DNA from: Lepiota brunneoincarnata | Taxonomy: Eukaryota > Basidiomycota > Agaricomycetes > Agaricales > Agaricaceae | Length of the DNA: 64,000 bases | Reading direction: 5' to 3' | Assembly: GCA_023014365.1 (NCBI GenBank) | Contig: JAEBUN010000023.1 | Location: 310,001 to 374,000 of the forward strand | Shown: positions 10,705 through 21,996 of the stretch, piece by piece | How the letters are laid out: each line of letters begins with the position of its first letter | How positions within the stretch are numbered: position 1 is the first letter of the stretch | Made by a program: the position numbers and the translations under genes | The notes under the pieces: generated by a model | Told to the model about the DNA's origin: nothing | What the model saw: only the letters and a program-made list of their open reading frames with translations | The model's database searches: none

Positions 10705-12300
10705 TTATACATGAGGAACGAATGATGACCATTGCACACTCCGGTATGCGTCCAGCGGCAGTGCACGGAAAGCAGTACACGAAAGAACAACAAGTGCAAG
10801 GCGAGCAACAAAGTAAATGGAGAGTGAAGCCATCACGGCCAAATCGACGAGGTTGTTCATCTCATGTGTCCAAAATCGGCGGTACAGCAGGAGAATCGCA
10901 GGTTCCGTCGTAATGAACAGGGCACAGATGCGCCAAAGTAGCTGTTCCGCGCGCGAAGGGAACGATCCGGTCCATGAGAGTAAATGGAGCCCTCCAAAGA
11001 GGAAGGCGATGGCAGCAAAGAGTGACTGAAAGCCGAGGCTGTGCGCGTAGAACATTGGGAGACGAGTAGACCCAGTTTCAACGTCAATGTCTACGTCCCC
11101 TGCCATTTTGTAGAGCGGACGCAAGAGTCCGCGAAGGAGGGTCGTTGGAAAATCCAAGAAGATGAACCTTGACCATCCGAACCAACCTCCTCCCCTGACA
11201 GCCCAGATACTCCACTCCAAACGCTCCCTGACCCAGGACCGCTTGTCACCACTAGTGTTCGTCCCAATATCCGGACTATCGGGTCCATTATCTCCCCCGT
11301 TTTCGTCCGCCTGCGGACGAGCTACTTGGCGAAGGTGAATACTGGAAACAGATGCCATTTTGCTGAGGCAGTCTCTACACCGCAGCTGGCATACCGTTCC
11401 CTTGAGGTCGACCCGTATGCCAACTTGTACACTCTGAGGCTTCTTCCACCACAGGATATATGTGATTATGTTCAGAGCCGCGAATGCCAGTGTAACGACC
11501 TCCATCTCTGTCACCGGAAGTCGGTTCGCCGCCCGAGCGAGGCATTGAACTACGAACCATATGGTTTGAAGGACAACGAACGACTTGGTGAGCAAGTCTC
11601 CCTTGCTCTTATCGTTAATCTCGTTCTCCGTGACCGTCGGAACGTCAATTTCTCCAGCTTCGATCAGGGCAACCATTCGTTTGAAGGTAAGGACAGTTGT
11701 TGGTTTTCCGTGTTGATAAAGGACGAAACCTCCCATTTGGAGGAAATACCCATGCGTGAGCACCCATGCGCCCGGCCGCGTGTCGTCCATGCCCTTAATC
11801 CACCGCTTCAACGAAGCACGGATACCTTTCCAGGTCTTTGGCGCCTCAACTACACAACAAAACCCCAATGAGCAACGAAATTTTCATTCGGACTTATTTG
11901 GGCTGTTAGGCTTACCATCCCCATGAAATCTTTCGTTAAACTTCTGGACGATGGAACTGGCGGCTACTCGTTGCCGCATCGCCCACCATGTCATGAACTC
12001 TGGAGCAAGGAGTGCATACATCATTGTGACTGCTTGTCTCTTATACAACACCCATCCGGAGTCCTTCGGTCCAGGTAGATTCGGGTGGACGGCCACCCAA
12101 GTACAGGCGAAAATGGTAACCAAGCAACTCCATACGATACCTTGAATGGTTCGGCACTCGTTGATGTCAAGGCATTGGGTATTGGGAGGTGTAGCTCGTG
12201 AAACGATTGTCGACAGAAAGGTGCCTTGACTGCCCAGCAGCGGAACACCAGTGGAAGCCTTGAGATTTGCCAAGAAGAGGAGGAGGAGAGTGAAAAACAT
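10705..12300 (-). CDS. Family M multipass membrane protein, copy 2 left, intact
   Basis: Exons 12300-11916 and 11849-10705, with a 66-nt phase-1 GT-AG intron, encode 509 residues. It starts with a signal peptide (MFFTLLLLFLANLKA). Next come FACTWVAVHPNLPGPKDSGW, a motif EINDKSKGDLLTK before a membrane helix, and a helix ending NIITYILWWKKPQ. A variable linker precedes three C-terminal helices and the family ending WSSFVPHV. At least six membrane spans are predicted by eye. The function of this expanded agaricomycete family is not known to me. The gene is divergent from ELP6 with 285 bp between start codons, and is the best-preserved family member in the left arm. Confidence 0.85.
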
Positions 12301-12585
12301 TTGGTGATGCCAGGGCCCCCGGAATGCGTGGATCTTTTCATTGCTCTGGGAATTGTTGACCCGATTGTGTCGTGATGAACTGTCAGATGGAGTCTAGGGA
12401 CTGTCAGGATGCCGCAATTTACTCGCGGTTATTTCGGAGCGCCAGTAATGGCGCGAGGGCGCTAGATACGGAGCAGCAAGGTTTTGAAGCTTGCCGTCGA
12501 ACGACACTTGGGGTAATGGTTGGATCTGCTGTAAACGGAAGGCCCTCAATCAGACTTATTCGTCCACCTTCACGTTCAGTTCTAA
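12301..12585. promoter_or_regulatory. Shared intergenic promoter region of family M copy 2 and ELP6
   Basis: 285 bp separate two divergent ATGs. The region is present at 51330-51616 in the right arm. Part of it (about 12381-12480) recurs again at 55185-55257, where it is joined directly to the middle of a family M gene. No specific factor sites can be named. Confidence 0.5.
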
Positions 12586-13538
12586 ATGCTCTTCCCACCA
12601 TTCAATCTCCCCGAAAGCATCTTCCTACTCTTCACAGACACACTCCCCTCACCAGGCTCCTTCCTCCTCCACCGTGCCCTCGCAGCCCACCTCAAATCGC
12701 CCGCAACCTCCTCCCACATCCACAAAAAAGCCACGATTATCTCAGTTTCAGAGGACTTAGTCAAGTGGAAAGCGATAGCAGCAAGATCCGTAAGCACCCC
12801 TCTCCCTCTCTATCCAACTTAACCATTCTTCAACACGTCTCGCAGAACATCAACCTAAATCACCAAATCGACTCTGGCTCAATCACGTTCATCGATGCCC
12901 TCTCCCTCGTCCAACCACCACCACCACCACCACCACCACCACCTTCGTCCTCCTCGGATATCACACCAACCAAACAACCACCTCTTCGCCCACTCTTTGA
13001 ATCTGTCATCGCTTCACTGCCCCCTCCGAATAACGACGACCACCCAGAGGAGCTGTGTCACCACCACCTGGCAATCCTCGACGATATCATAACCCTCGAA
13101 TGGATCGGCTTCCCGCTTCTCGACATCTCCCGCTTCCTCCGCGCTCTTATGGTCGCATGCCGTCGAGTGCCTATAGACAACAGGTCTTTTATATACCCGA
13201 TTGTTCAGGTCAATGCCACTCTGATAGTCCGGCATCACTTGGCCCTCTCAGATGAAATAGACGATCTCTTTCGTCTTCTGCTCCAGCTATGCAATTACCA
13301 TCTCGAAGTAAGATCTCTCGCAAGTGGCCGCAGCAGTGCGGTGAGCGGAGAGGTATTTATCTCCATCTCAAATACCAAGCACGAATTAACGAGTTCATTA
13401 CAGATCGCATTGCACGCAGGGCCGTCTCCTTCCCCCAGCCAGGTCAAAATATTACCACGTAGCGCTACCTTACAATACCGTCTAGCAGACACGGGCGTAG
13501 TATTCTTTAAAAGAGGAACTGGGTCAGCTGTCCTTTGA
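12586..13538 (+). CDS. ELP6: Elongator complex protein 6, left copy, intact
   Basis: Exons 12586-12789, 12846-13166, 13209-13352 and 13404-13538 are all phase 0 and give 267 residues. Family blocks are LLFTDTLPSPGSFLLHRAL, VKWKAIAARS, ILDDIITLEWIGF, ATLIVRHHLA, HLEVRSLASGRSSAVSGE and ATLQYRLADTGVVFF. These match the RecA-like fold of Elp6, which with Elp4 and Elp5 forms the Elongator ring needed for wobble-uridine tRNA modification. A proline run of about ten residues (near 12911-12940) is shorter in the right copy. Intron 2 is only 42 nt; the right-arm intron is about ten bases longer. The gene converges on the eL8 fragment. Confidence 0.9.
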
Positions 13539-13787
13539 AGACATAGCAGGAATTCATGCATGTGTTCAGCGTCTCAACTAAAGAGACCAAAAAACCATAA
13601 TACAAAAAGGCATGCGGTACCCCCCGCCCCGTATGTCCACGGTCAAGACAACGCACAGCATAATGCATCGCATAACAATCGTAGGTCCTAATGGATGAAT
13701 CCAGCTGCGTACCGACTACGAATAAGTCTGCCGCTGAGGGCCCAATCATATCTAAGTCTAAGCACACTCGAAAGGTCGAGTAAACAT

Positions 13788-14002
13788 TTAGAGTTTGCCA
13801 AGGGAGGCAGCAGTAACGTTCTGACCGGCAGCCTTGGCGCGCTTGCGGAGCATTTGGGTGGACTTATAGCCACGAAGGCCTCCACCCCATTGACGACGTT
13901 GCTCCTCGTATTTGTCAGTGCTGAACAGAGACAATGAGGCAAACAGTCGTATTCAGATATAGGGAAACGTACAAGTTGGCCTTGGCAGCACTAACTAGGG
14001 TG
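13788..14002 (-). pseudogene. Ribosomal protein eL8, 3' end only
   Basis: Minus-strand copy of the last exon and final intron of the complete gene at 48834-50129, including [27 protein letters not shown] and the TAA stop. Homology ends abruptly at about 14002 inside the penultimate exon. The sequence then continues as F-box/LRR C. The final intron differs from the right-arm copy at 5 of about 63 bases. This is a duplication boundary and not a functional gene. Confidence 0.9.
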
Positions 14003-14725
14003 ACAATTCTCACAATAACCGATTGACTCCCTGACGCTACACAGGCGCTGGTGCTGCTCAAACTGCTTGAGGGCCGGGGAAGTGGGTTGGAGAGTATCGA
14101 CTATTTCGACATTCCTCGCCGGACCTCCTCCCTACCTTGATGTCTTTCAAGGGCTTAAACCGTCTGTATATACATCATAATCGAGAACACCGCCTACAAC
14201 GAGAGGGCTCTATGTCCCCTTCCGACCTCCTGAAACAACTCGCTTCCCTAAATTTTCTCGAGATTGACCTCAGATTCTTTCCCAGAGGTAGAGTTATGTT
14301 GTCGTCTCCAATTCATCACTTTGCCTTGGGAGAGCCACATCTGAAGGGAGAACCTGGGGACTTGCAGGACTTTCTCAATCAACTGACGTCATCCTCCCTC
14401 AATACCTTGTCGTTGGAAGTTTGTGGTGGTCAGGGTTTATCGTGGAAGTGTCTATGCGAACGATCCGCTTCGAGCTTCCCCTTTCTTCACCCTTTCTTCC
14501 TCAGATCGACAAGCTCCTGGGGCACTGCCCCCTTGTTAATGCAGGACCTCTCCGCAATCCTATTGAAATCACTCAGAGTGCTTCGACTAGGCGTTATACC
14601 CCATCAGTTGACTACAGCCAAGCTTCTTGTGATACTGAAGATGTTGCCAACCTCCAAAAGCTGACGATAGTCTATGGGTCTTCCGAGGAGGAGGAAGATG
14701 AGGAGGGCAAGGACCAAGCGACCTT
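14003..14725 (+). pseudogene. F-box/LRR protein, copy C, internal fragment
   Basis: Starts mid-gene (ACAATTCTCACAATAACC, the TILTIT segment) and lacks the F-box exon. Readable blocks are SFKGLNRLYIHHN, LLKQLASLNFLEIDLRFF, SPIHHFALGE, TSSSLNTLSLEVC and KLTIVYGSSEEEEDEE. A stop (TGA) near 14025, a one-base deletion near 14108 and loss of the 3' third make it non-coding. It is the inverted partner of copy F at 43626-45251. Confidence 0.85.
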
Positions 14726-15718
14726 CGATAAACCTTACAAGTGTGGCAACCGAATGGCACGATCGGAGACGCGGGAGCTGGTTCTGGCTTCGGCTCATTG
14801 TTCCGGTGCAGCCGAAGGTTATGGAATATCCCAGCTACTACCAGTGTTCCCCCGCAGCAAGCGAGCCTTTTCAACACCAACGATACCCGGGGAGGCACTC
14901 AGTCAATACCTACTTTCCTGGCCTCGGTTGAGGAGAATGGTGCTTTTTGGTGATATTTGGGGGTATATGGAATCCTTACGTGTCCGTTCTCGGCCCCCAC
15001 AAGCACTTACCATTAATAATCCTCGCTCCTACGCTACAGTTTCATGCGCGAGTTTAAGCTCCTAGAAAGCGAACTATGGTACTGGTTGGGTTTCGACCCA
15101 TCCCGAAGCAGAGCTCGCATGCCTTCAGTCAATTTCCTAGCTATCCGGCGAAACCCTTTGCTGCAAGGAATTTCTTGACTGCGAGTTCTTTATTGACCTT
15201 AGAATATCGTTCGGAAAATCGGTCTCCAGAATTTCATGTACCCTTTCACCACTCCACCTTAAGTGCTAATGTATGTGCAGTGGACGAGCAGTGATCTGCC
15301 AAGACGAGTTCACAGAAGCTGGTCGGACCTCGGCGTTGGGCATTTGAGGAGTCGATGCAAGGACACGAGGTGAGAAACCAGATGAGGTGGAAAAGGGGAA
15401 TATGATTGAAGCTTGTCTAAAAAGAAGACTGAAGCCGCGGAATATCTGAAGACTTTAGTCTGAGTCAAAAGTAGTGATGACTGACTGATTTGTGAGGATG
15501 CTTGATACTCTCACTCATGAGGCGTCCTTGGTCCGCTCATACTTGTCTTTGCAATAAGTCTCAAGTCCATATCTCGCGTTCACATCCTGTGAATCAGCGT
15601 TAGGAACCATCAAAGGCAAGTATTCAAGCTCAGTCCTGCCTTCACTCGGCAAGCGTGATTGAGCGTGACATGGTCGCGTTTTCCTAGCTCCCCTCCAGCT
15701 TGATCTTTGGGCAAAAGA
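14726..15718. pseudogene. Rearranged flank with leukotriene A4 hydrolase-type 3' remnant
   Basis: The stretch matches 42050-43230 in inverted order. About 15060-15440 on the minus strand corresponds to the last part of the aminopeptidase gene at 27280 (segments equivalent to GRMKFCRPIFRAIF, FHPIARKLIEK and PNAEIRLRFYE), with many stops and shifts. 14740-15060 is the duplicated intergenic spacer. 15530-15713 matches the sequence after TUP1 at 42050-42240. No functional gene is present. Confidence 0.6.
15714..15718 (+). repeat. Target-site duplication AAAGA (left)
   Basis: Five bases directly before the Copia LTR, repeated at 20916-20920 directly after it. The inverted-arm partner near 42070-42080 has the uninterrupted site. 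Confidence 0.9.
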
Positions 15719-16109
15719 TGTCGGGCTCGCAAACGCGTGCCGAGTTCCGATCTCCATTTCGCTGGCGTTCCTTTCGCGCCCTCCGCTTTTGCCCTCTATC
15801 CCACGCTCCATTCCTTTTGCACGGTCTCTACCGTTTTTGTATCTTTTATGCTATGCCCTTACCGTTCTCCTCTGCCCGTACACTATTGCTATTGTGCTTA
15901 TTGTCTACGTACAAGCACGTGTATCGTAGTGTTAGATAAATAGTCTCTCACTTGTAGTCGCACTTCAGCTCTCGCATCGAGACTGAAGTGAGTATTCTAC
16001 CAATACCTTTAATTACTGTACTGACTACTTTGTAGTATATCTTATATTGTTCTACAGGTAAATAGCCAGCTCTCGCGTCGAGACTGAATATATCTTATAT
16101 TGTTCTACA
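15719..16109 (+). repeat. 5' LTR of the Copia element
   Basis: 391 bp, TGTCGGGCTC to GTTCTACA. Inside it CAGCTCTCGC(A/G)TCGAGACTGAA occurs twice and TATATCTTATATTGTTCTACA-like ends occur twice, so its 3' part arose by tandem duplication. Confidence 0.95.
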
Positions 16110-16121
16110 GGTTATGGGCCC
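16110..16121 (+). promoter_or_regulatory. Primer-binding site (half-tRNA, initiator Met)
   Basis: GGTTATGGGCCC directly follows the LTR. It is complementary to the anticodon-loop region GGGCTCATAACC of initiator tRNA-Met if one G-U pair is allowed. This is the half-tRNA priming known for many copia elements. Confidence 0.65.
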
Positions 16122-16170
16122 TGCCCCGTTGCGCTACTAAGACAATCAAACCTACAGATATATTGTGGCA

Positions 16171-19100
16171 ATGTCTACCATAAATGATGTACTCCCCATG
16201 TCGGTGCCAAAGTTGGATGTGTCTGGAGGAAACTGGGCGATCTTCTCGCTACGTTTGTGGACTGTGATCCAAGGCAAAGGGCTGTGGGGCCATTTCAATG
16301 GCAGCACACCATGTCCCATACTCCCAACCCCTCAAACGACTATCACACCTTCCACCACTACTCCCCAGGCTGCTGCTACACCAGCACCTGCCCCTACCAC
16401 AGTACCTACTGCCCCTGTCATCACTGCCGAGACAATCGAGGCATGGCAAAGAAACGAGAATATTGCTCGCTCCTTGCTTGCCCAACGCCTCCCAGACTCC
16501 ACGCTAATGGTCACAGCTGGACACCACACAGTCAAAGCGATGTGGGATGCCATAACGCAAGAATACACTTACAAAAGTGCATTCTCGCAAGCACGGCTCC
16601 ATCACAAGTTTATGACCATGAAATGTCCTGACTGGGGTAACGTACGTTTGTTCCTGAATGAGATCCGATCTCGAAAGGCCGAATTAGGTGCTGTGGGTGT
16701 CACAATTAGTGACGACGACTACAGGAGTGCTATACTCCGATCCCTACCTTGCTGGCTATCAACGTACGCTGCCAACCAGCTCTCTGCTGCCCGACTTCAC
16801 AGTTCCCTCCATTACACCATTGAGCCCGAAATCATAATCATACTGATTAGCGATGAATGGGACCGAGGCCGCCCTGAGCGATCCAGGGTCGGCAATGCCA
16901 AATCCGAGCAGGATGACACTTTGGTAGCTGAGGGTAGCAACGGGAGTGGAAAGCCGAAAGGAAAAGGAAAGAAAAAAGGTCCATGTTGGAATTGTGGTGG
17001 AGAGCATTGGAAGAGAGAGTGTCCTACCCCAAAGAAGCCAGTCAGTGAGAGGAAAGATGGGGAGAAGGGAGGAAGCCCACCCAACAAGAAGGGTGGCAGT
17101 GCCAACATCGTTACGGCGGATAGCGATGATGAGGACTGTTCCCTCATGGTTGAAGAGTTATCGGACTTGGAAACAGATACGAGCTGGGCTGAAATCAAGG
17201 CAGGCAGCTCCACAGACGAGCTATGGAGCGAAGGGGAGTCGACAAGTGAGTTTGATGACCTGGATATTGGTGAATGTGACGTAGCTACGGATGAAATCAC
17301 CAGTGTCACCGAAACAAGTCCAACCCGAGTCGAAGTCTTCGACTCAGGAGCTACAAACCATATCTCCCCCTACCGAGATAGTTTCACGACCTTTGAATCC
17401 ATTCCCCCTTGCCCCTTACGTGCCGCAAATAAGAAAGCATTCGATGCCATTGGAAAAGGTGAAGTAGTCCTCAAGCTGCCAAATGGCGCCACCTCATCAC
17501 AACTCCACCTGAGTGAAGTCCTATACTCACCGGAGGCAGGCTATACACTTGTATCGATCGGCCGTCTTGACGATGCTGGCTTCATGACCACATTTGCAAA
17601 TGGCAAATGTATAATTTGAGACACTAGTGGCACCTGGATCACCGAGATTCCAAGGACTGGAAGGGGTCTATACAAACTAGTCAAAGAAGCGGAGGAAGCA
17701 AACGTGGTGGCTGAACCACTTAGCTTAGACGTATTACACCGAAGGCTGGGCCATATCACTGCTGGTGCAGCCCGGAAACTTGTCCGCAATGGTCTGGTGG
17801 CTGGCCTGAGACTAGAGGATGGAGCTGACGTTGATTTCTTCTGCGAGTCATGTGCCTACGGCAAGGTGACTCAGCTGCCAATTTCGAAGGCACGGGAGGG
17901 CAAATGAGCATCCACTTTTGGACAGGAGGTTCACTCTGACGTATGGGGGCCTGCACAAGTAGAGACAAAGAAGGGAAAGTGCTACTATGTAACATTTATC
18001 GATGATTTTTCGAGGTGGACACATGTTGACTTTCTCTCCAACAAATCCGACGTTTTTGAGGCCTACCAAAATTTCGATGCATGGTGCGAGACACAATTCG
18101 GTACCTGAGTTAAGGCGTTGCATTCGGATAGGGGAGGGGAGTACACTGCGACCAAATTTCAGTCCTACTTGAAATCCTGAGGCACAGAGACCAAACTCAC
18201 AGTACACGATACACCCCAACACAATGGAGTTGCCGAACGCCGAAATCGTACAATCGTCAAACGTACACATGTACTACTGCATGCTAGCCGTCTCCCGAAA
18301 TCGTTGTGGGTGGAAGCTGTCGCCCATGTTGCCTGGCTGATGAATAGGACAGGCACTCGAGCAGTCAAGGGCAAAACACCTTTTGAGGTGTTGTACAGTC
18401 ATAAACCGGACCTAAGGGCGATACGTGAGTGGGGTGAAGAGGTATGGGTACACCAGGCAGGTGGGGACAAGCTCGGAGGACAAGCGAAGAAGGGGAGATG
18501 GGTGGGATATGATGCTGAGAGCAATGGCTCCCACATTTATTTTCCGGACATAGGTGCTGTAAAAATCGAACGAAATTTTCGGTTTATTAACACAGGTCGT
18601 CCTGGGCTCAAAGGGGAGCATTCACCTGCGAGCGAGCCTCAAAACGACCCCCCACACAGCCCCAACACCCCAGCAAACCCCCCAAACGAGACACCAGATG
18701 CACCAGACCAGCATCCAGTTGATCCTACCAAGCCTATAGTCAATCCTGCCGAAAACAGTACTCCAAACGATGCTAGCCCTGAGGAGACACCTAGCGAGGG
18801 CGACCTACACCCCCAACGACCTCAACAAGCTCGAAACCCAAGCACCAAGGCAAGAGACATCCTAGAAGGGCGAGCAGTCACCCTAGCCGAAGAACTGGAC
18901 TGGGCAGATGTACATGTCCTGGTGGCCGATATTGAGGAAACAGAGGGCCTGGAGCCAGGGAGCCTGCAGGAAGCGAGGAAACGAGCAGACTGGGAGTTGT
19001 GGAAAAGGGCCATGGAGGAAGAACTTGCCATGTTGGGTGATGCCGGAACGTGGGAACTTGTTGATCCACCGATCGGAGCTAACATCATCAGCTCGAAATG

Positions 19101-20493
19101 GGTTTTTAAAGCAAAAAAGGATGCTGCTGGCAATGTTGTCCATTACAAGGCCCGTCTCGTCGCCCAAGGATTTTCTCAAGTCCCCGGAGTCGATTATTTC
19201 GACACTTTTGCACCTGTGGCACGACTTGCATCTATCCGGACAGTCCTAGCAATTGCCGCCGCTCGTAACTACAAGATCCATCAGATTGATATCAAGGGTG
19301 CGTACCTAAACAGGAAATTAGGCCCTGGTGAGACAATCTACTTGCGGCAACTACCCGGTTTCACATCCACCACCCACCCATGTCGCATTTGCCACCTCAA
19401 GAAGACCCTCTACGGTCTCAAGCAGTCCGGCCGACGATGGTACCAACGTTTATGCGAGATTTTGGTCGATCACCTGGGCTTTTCACGCTGTGAGGTTGAC
19501 CAGAGCATATTCTTCAAGATCGTGGCGCCAGATCTCACCATAATCCTGGTGCATGTTGATGACTGTACTCTCGTCGCGTCTACTATTTCGCTGATTGACT
19601 GGGTGAAGGATGGAGTGCGAAAATTCGTTGAAATTACAGATCTGGGAGAGATCCACTGGCTCTTGGGAATCGAAGTGAAGAGGGATAAGGAACAGGGTAA
19701 GCTCATGCTATCCCAACATTCCTATGTTGATGCTTTGCTCAGACGTTATGGTTTCGACAACGAGAAACTGGTTAGCACCCCCATGGATCCTGCCATCTGC
19801 CTAACAAGCGAGCAATCGCCTCAAACAACTTCGGACATCGCTCGCATGGCCCGGAAGCCTTATCAAGAGGCCGTTGGCACGCTTATGTACGCCGCCCTCG
19901 GAACGCGACCGGATATAGCATACGCTGTCCAAATTCTCTCGAAATTCACGAAGAACCCTGGAGAGGCGCACTGGGAAGCAGTTAGGCAAGTTTTTCGGTA
20001 CCTGAAGGGTACACAGGACCTATGGCTGACTTACGGAGGCACTGGGGAAGGCCTCAAAGGCTACGCTGATGCCGATGGCAACATGGCAGAGGATCGCCAA
20101 GCTACCTCCGGGTACACGTTCCTTGTCAATGGTGGGGCCATTTCTTGGAGTGCCAAGCGACAAGAAATTGTCACTTTATCCACGACAGAATCCGAGTACG
20201 TAGCCACTACTCATGCCTCAAAGGAAGCCCTGTGGCTTCGTTCGCTTATTTCACAGATTTTCGACACTGCCGTCCCCTCCACCACGATTTTTTCGGACAA
20301 CCAATCTGCCATTGCACTCAGTAAAGACCACCAGTACCACACGCAAACGAAACATATCGACGTTTGCTATCATTTCATTCGCTGGATCGTCGAAGAAGGC
20401 AAAATCCGGCTCGTTTATTGCCCCACTGAGGACATGGTAGCCGACGTCTTCACCAAAGCGCTCCCCTCGCCAAAAGTCAAGCATTTCGCGTGA
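16171..20493 (+). pseudogene. Copia gag-pol polyprotein, single frame with four TGA stops
   Basis: ATG 16171 to TGA 20491-20493, 1441 codons without frameshift. In order: gag with zinc knuckle CWNCGGEHWKREC (about 16984), protease FDSGATNHIS (about 17340), the integrase His/Cys region RRLGHI to CESCAYGK, integrase core HSDVWGP, LHSDRGGEY and TPQHNGVAERR, RT WVFKAKKD to LVHVDD, then RNase H GYADADGN and SDNQSAIALSKD. Internal stops are all TGA, at 17617, 17905, 18106 and 18178, clustered around the integrase. CGA or TGG are plausible ancestors. The RT box reads HVDD where YVDD is usual. Confidence 0.93.
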
Positions 20494-20524
20494 GAACTCG
20501 GACTCACTACGGTTTGAAGGGGAG

Positions 20525-20915
20525 TGTCAGGCTCGCAAATGCGTGCCGAGTTCCGATCTCCATTTCGCTGGCGTTCCTTTCGCGCCCTCCGCTTTTGCCC
20601 TCTATCCCACGCTCCATTCCTTTTGCACGGTCTCTACCGTTTTTGTATCTTTTATGCTATGCCCTTACCGTTCTCCTCTGCCCGTACACTATTGCTATTG
20701 TGCTTATTGTCTACGTACAAGCGTGTGTATCGTAGTGTTAGATAAATAGTCTCTCACTTGTAGTCGCACTTCAGCTCTCGCATCGAGACTGAAGTGAGTA
20801 TTCTACCAATACCTTTAATTACTGTACTGACTACTTTGTAGTATATCTTATATTGTTCTACAGGTAAATAGCCAGCTCTCGCGTCGAGACTGAATATATC
20901 TTATATTGTTCTACA
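20525..20915 (+). repeat. 3' LTR of the Copia element
   Basis: 391 bp and co-linear with the 5' LTR without indels. About four substitutions are visible, including G/A and C/T near the start and AC/GT near 20722. Followed by AAAGA at 20916-20920. Confidence 0.95.
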
Positions 20916-20944
20916 AAAGAAAGGCACAGGGATGCATGAAATAT

Positions 20945-21683
20945 CTTCATATGTATGCCATCAGAAAATGGTATAACTTGCCTCAGTCAAACGTAAGATA
21001 TCAGAGCTCGCCCGAATCCCCCTCCATCCAAACCGACTCTCACTACTGCGACCCGGTATCACACCATTGTTTTGGTTTCCTGGACGGCTCAGATCAACCG
21101 ACATGACTTTGAAGAACGTTGTCAGACAAAGTGGTTTAAGTCAAGAATAACGAACCTGCGACTTTGTGGCCGGCATGCCTGAACTGTGCAACCCCATCTC
21201 TCACATCCCAGTAGTACCCAAAAGCACCCCACGATCGGGAAACGACCCATTTTCCATCGGAAGAAACGGCAACAGACCGCACCGGACCCTAAACGAGTAC
21301 GAGGGTTGGCACTGGGAGCCATTTTGGTCCATCAGAGGAGCAGCTGTGGGACTCAACATACCGGATGAGTAAAGTTCAGAGCACAAAAACAACCCTTTCC
21401 TAGTCTCTTCCTATTCCTCCCTCTCCTCGCTACTAGATCTGCCCCACTATCAAGTGCAATAATGTCCCAATACTTCAATATCTTATCCCAGCCGCCACTC
21501 AGGAGTCCCTTTCCATCCGGTGTGAAGGCGATAGCAGCAACAGCCCAATGATGTCCCTGCAATCTCTCCACCAGCTGGGTAGTGTGGATATCCCAAATCG
21601 TAACTAATCTCTCCCCTGAACAGGAAGCGGTGAAACGTCCGTTATGGAACGCGTGGAGGATTGACTCGGATGGACTCATCGCA
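20945..21683 (-). pseudogene. TUP1-like WD40 corepressor, left remnant
   Basis: The minus strand encodes GERLVTIWDIHTTQLVERLQGHH, AFTPDGKGLLSG and LKYWDI, and then WD-type pieces in other frames toward 20950. It matches the TUP1 copy at 39958-41930. One WD repeat plus the 360-nt intron are missing: GERLV joins directly to the IWDIHTT of the next repeat. The N-terminus is absent. It stands head to head with F-box/LRR B. Confidence 0.7.
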
Positions 21684-21996
21684 TTAGATCAGTATTATTC
21701 GGTTGCTTAACAGATCGTCAGAGTGACTCCTTATGTTATTCCATTCTCATCTTTATCATCTCGCCTACACTAACAAACAAAAAATAACTCAGTAAATAAG
21801 AGGCCTCCATGGCCAATACGATGTTTGAGACTTCTGCCCAACAACGACTGCTATCAACCATCAACTCTCGTCAACACTTAGGCCTCCAGTGACGTGATTT
21901 CGACTTGCCCTTGCTCGACGTTACCGTGGTCGGTTTTCATCACAGGTCTCACCCACTGCAATCTCGCCTCATCCAAAAATACGTTGGTTGAATCAA

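Larger units (their letters stand above)
15719..20915 (+). mobile_element. Full-length Ty1/copia LTR retrotransposon
   Basis: 5197 bp with two 391-bp LTRs that begin TG and end CA, a primer-binding site, one long gag-pol frame, a purine tract (GAAGGGGAG before 20525) and a 5-bp target duplication. The domain order gag, protease, integrase, RT, RNase H places it in Ty1/copia. The LTRs have no length difference and about four substitutions, so the insertion is recent. In-frame TGA codons make this copy non-autonomous. It sits inside the left arm; the right arm has the empty site. Confidence 0.95.

Noticed and set aside
14421..15065. 214-codon open frame as a gene
   Set aside because: It is an out-of-frame reading through F-box/LRR C and duplicated spacer.
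16171..20493. TGA read as a sense codon in Copia
   Set aside because: Other genes here (F-box/LRR A, ELP6, the Copia end) terminate properly at TGA; mutation of CGA or TGG is the simpler explanation.
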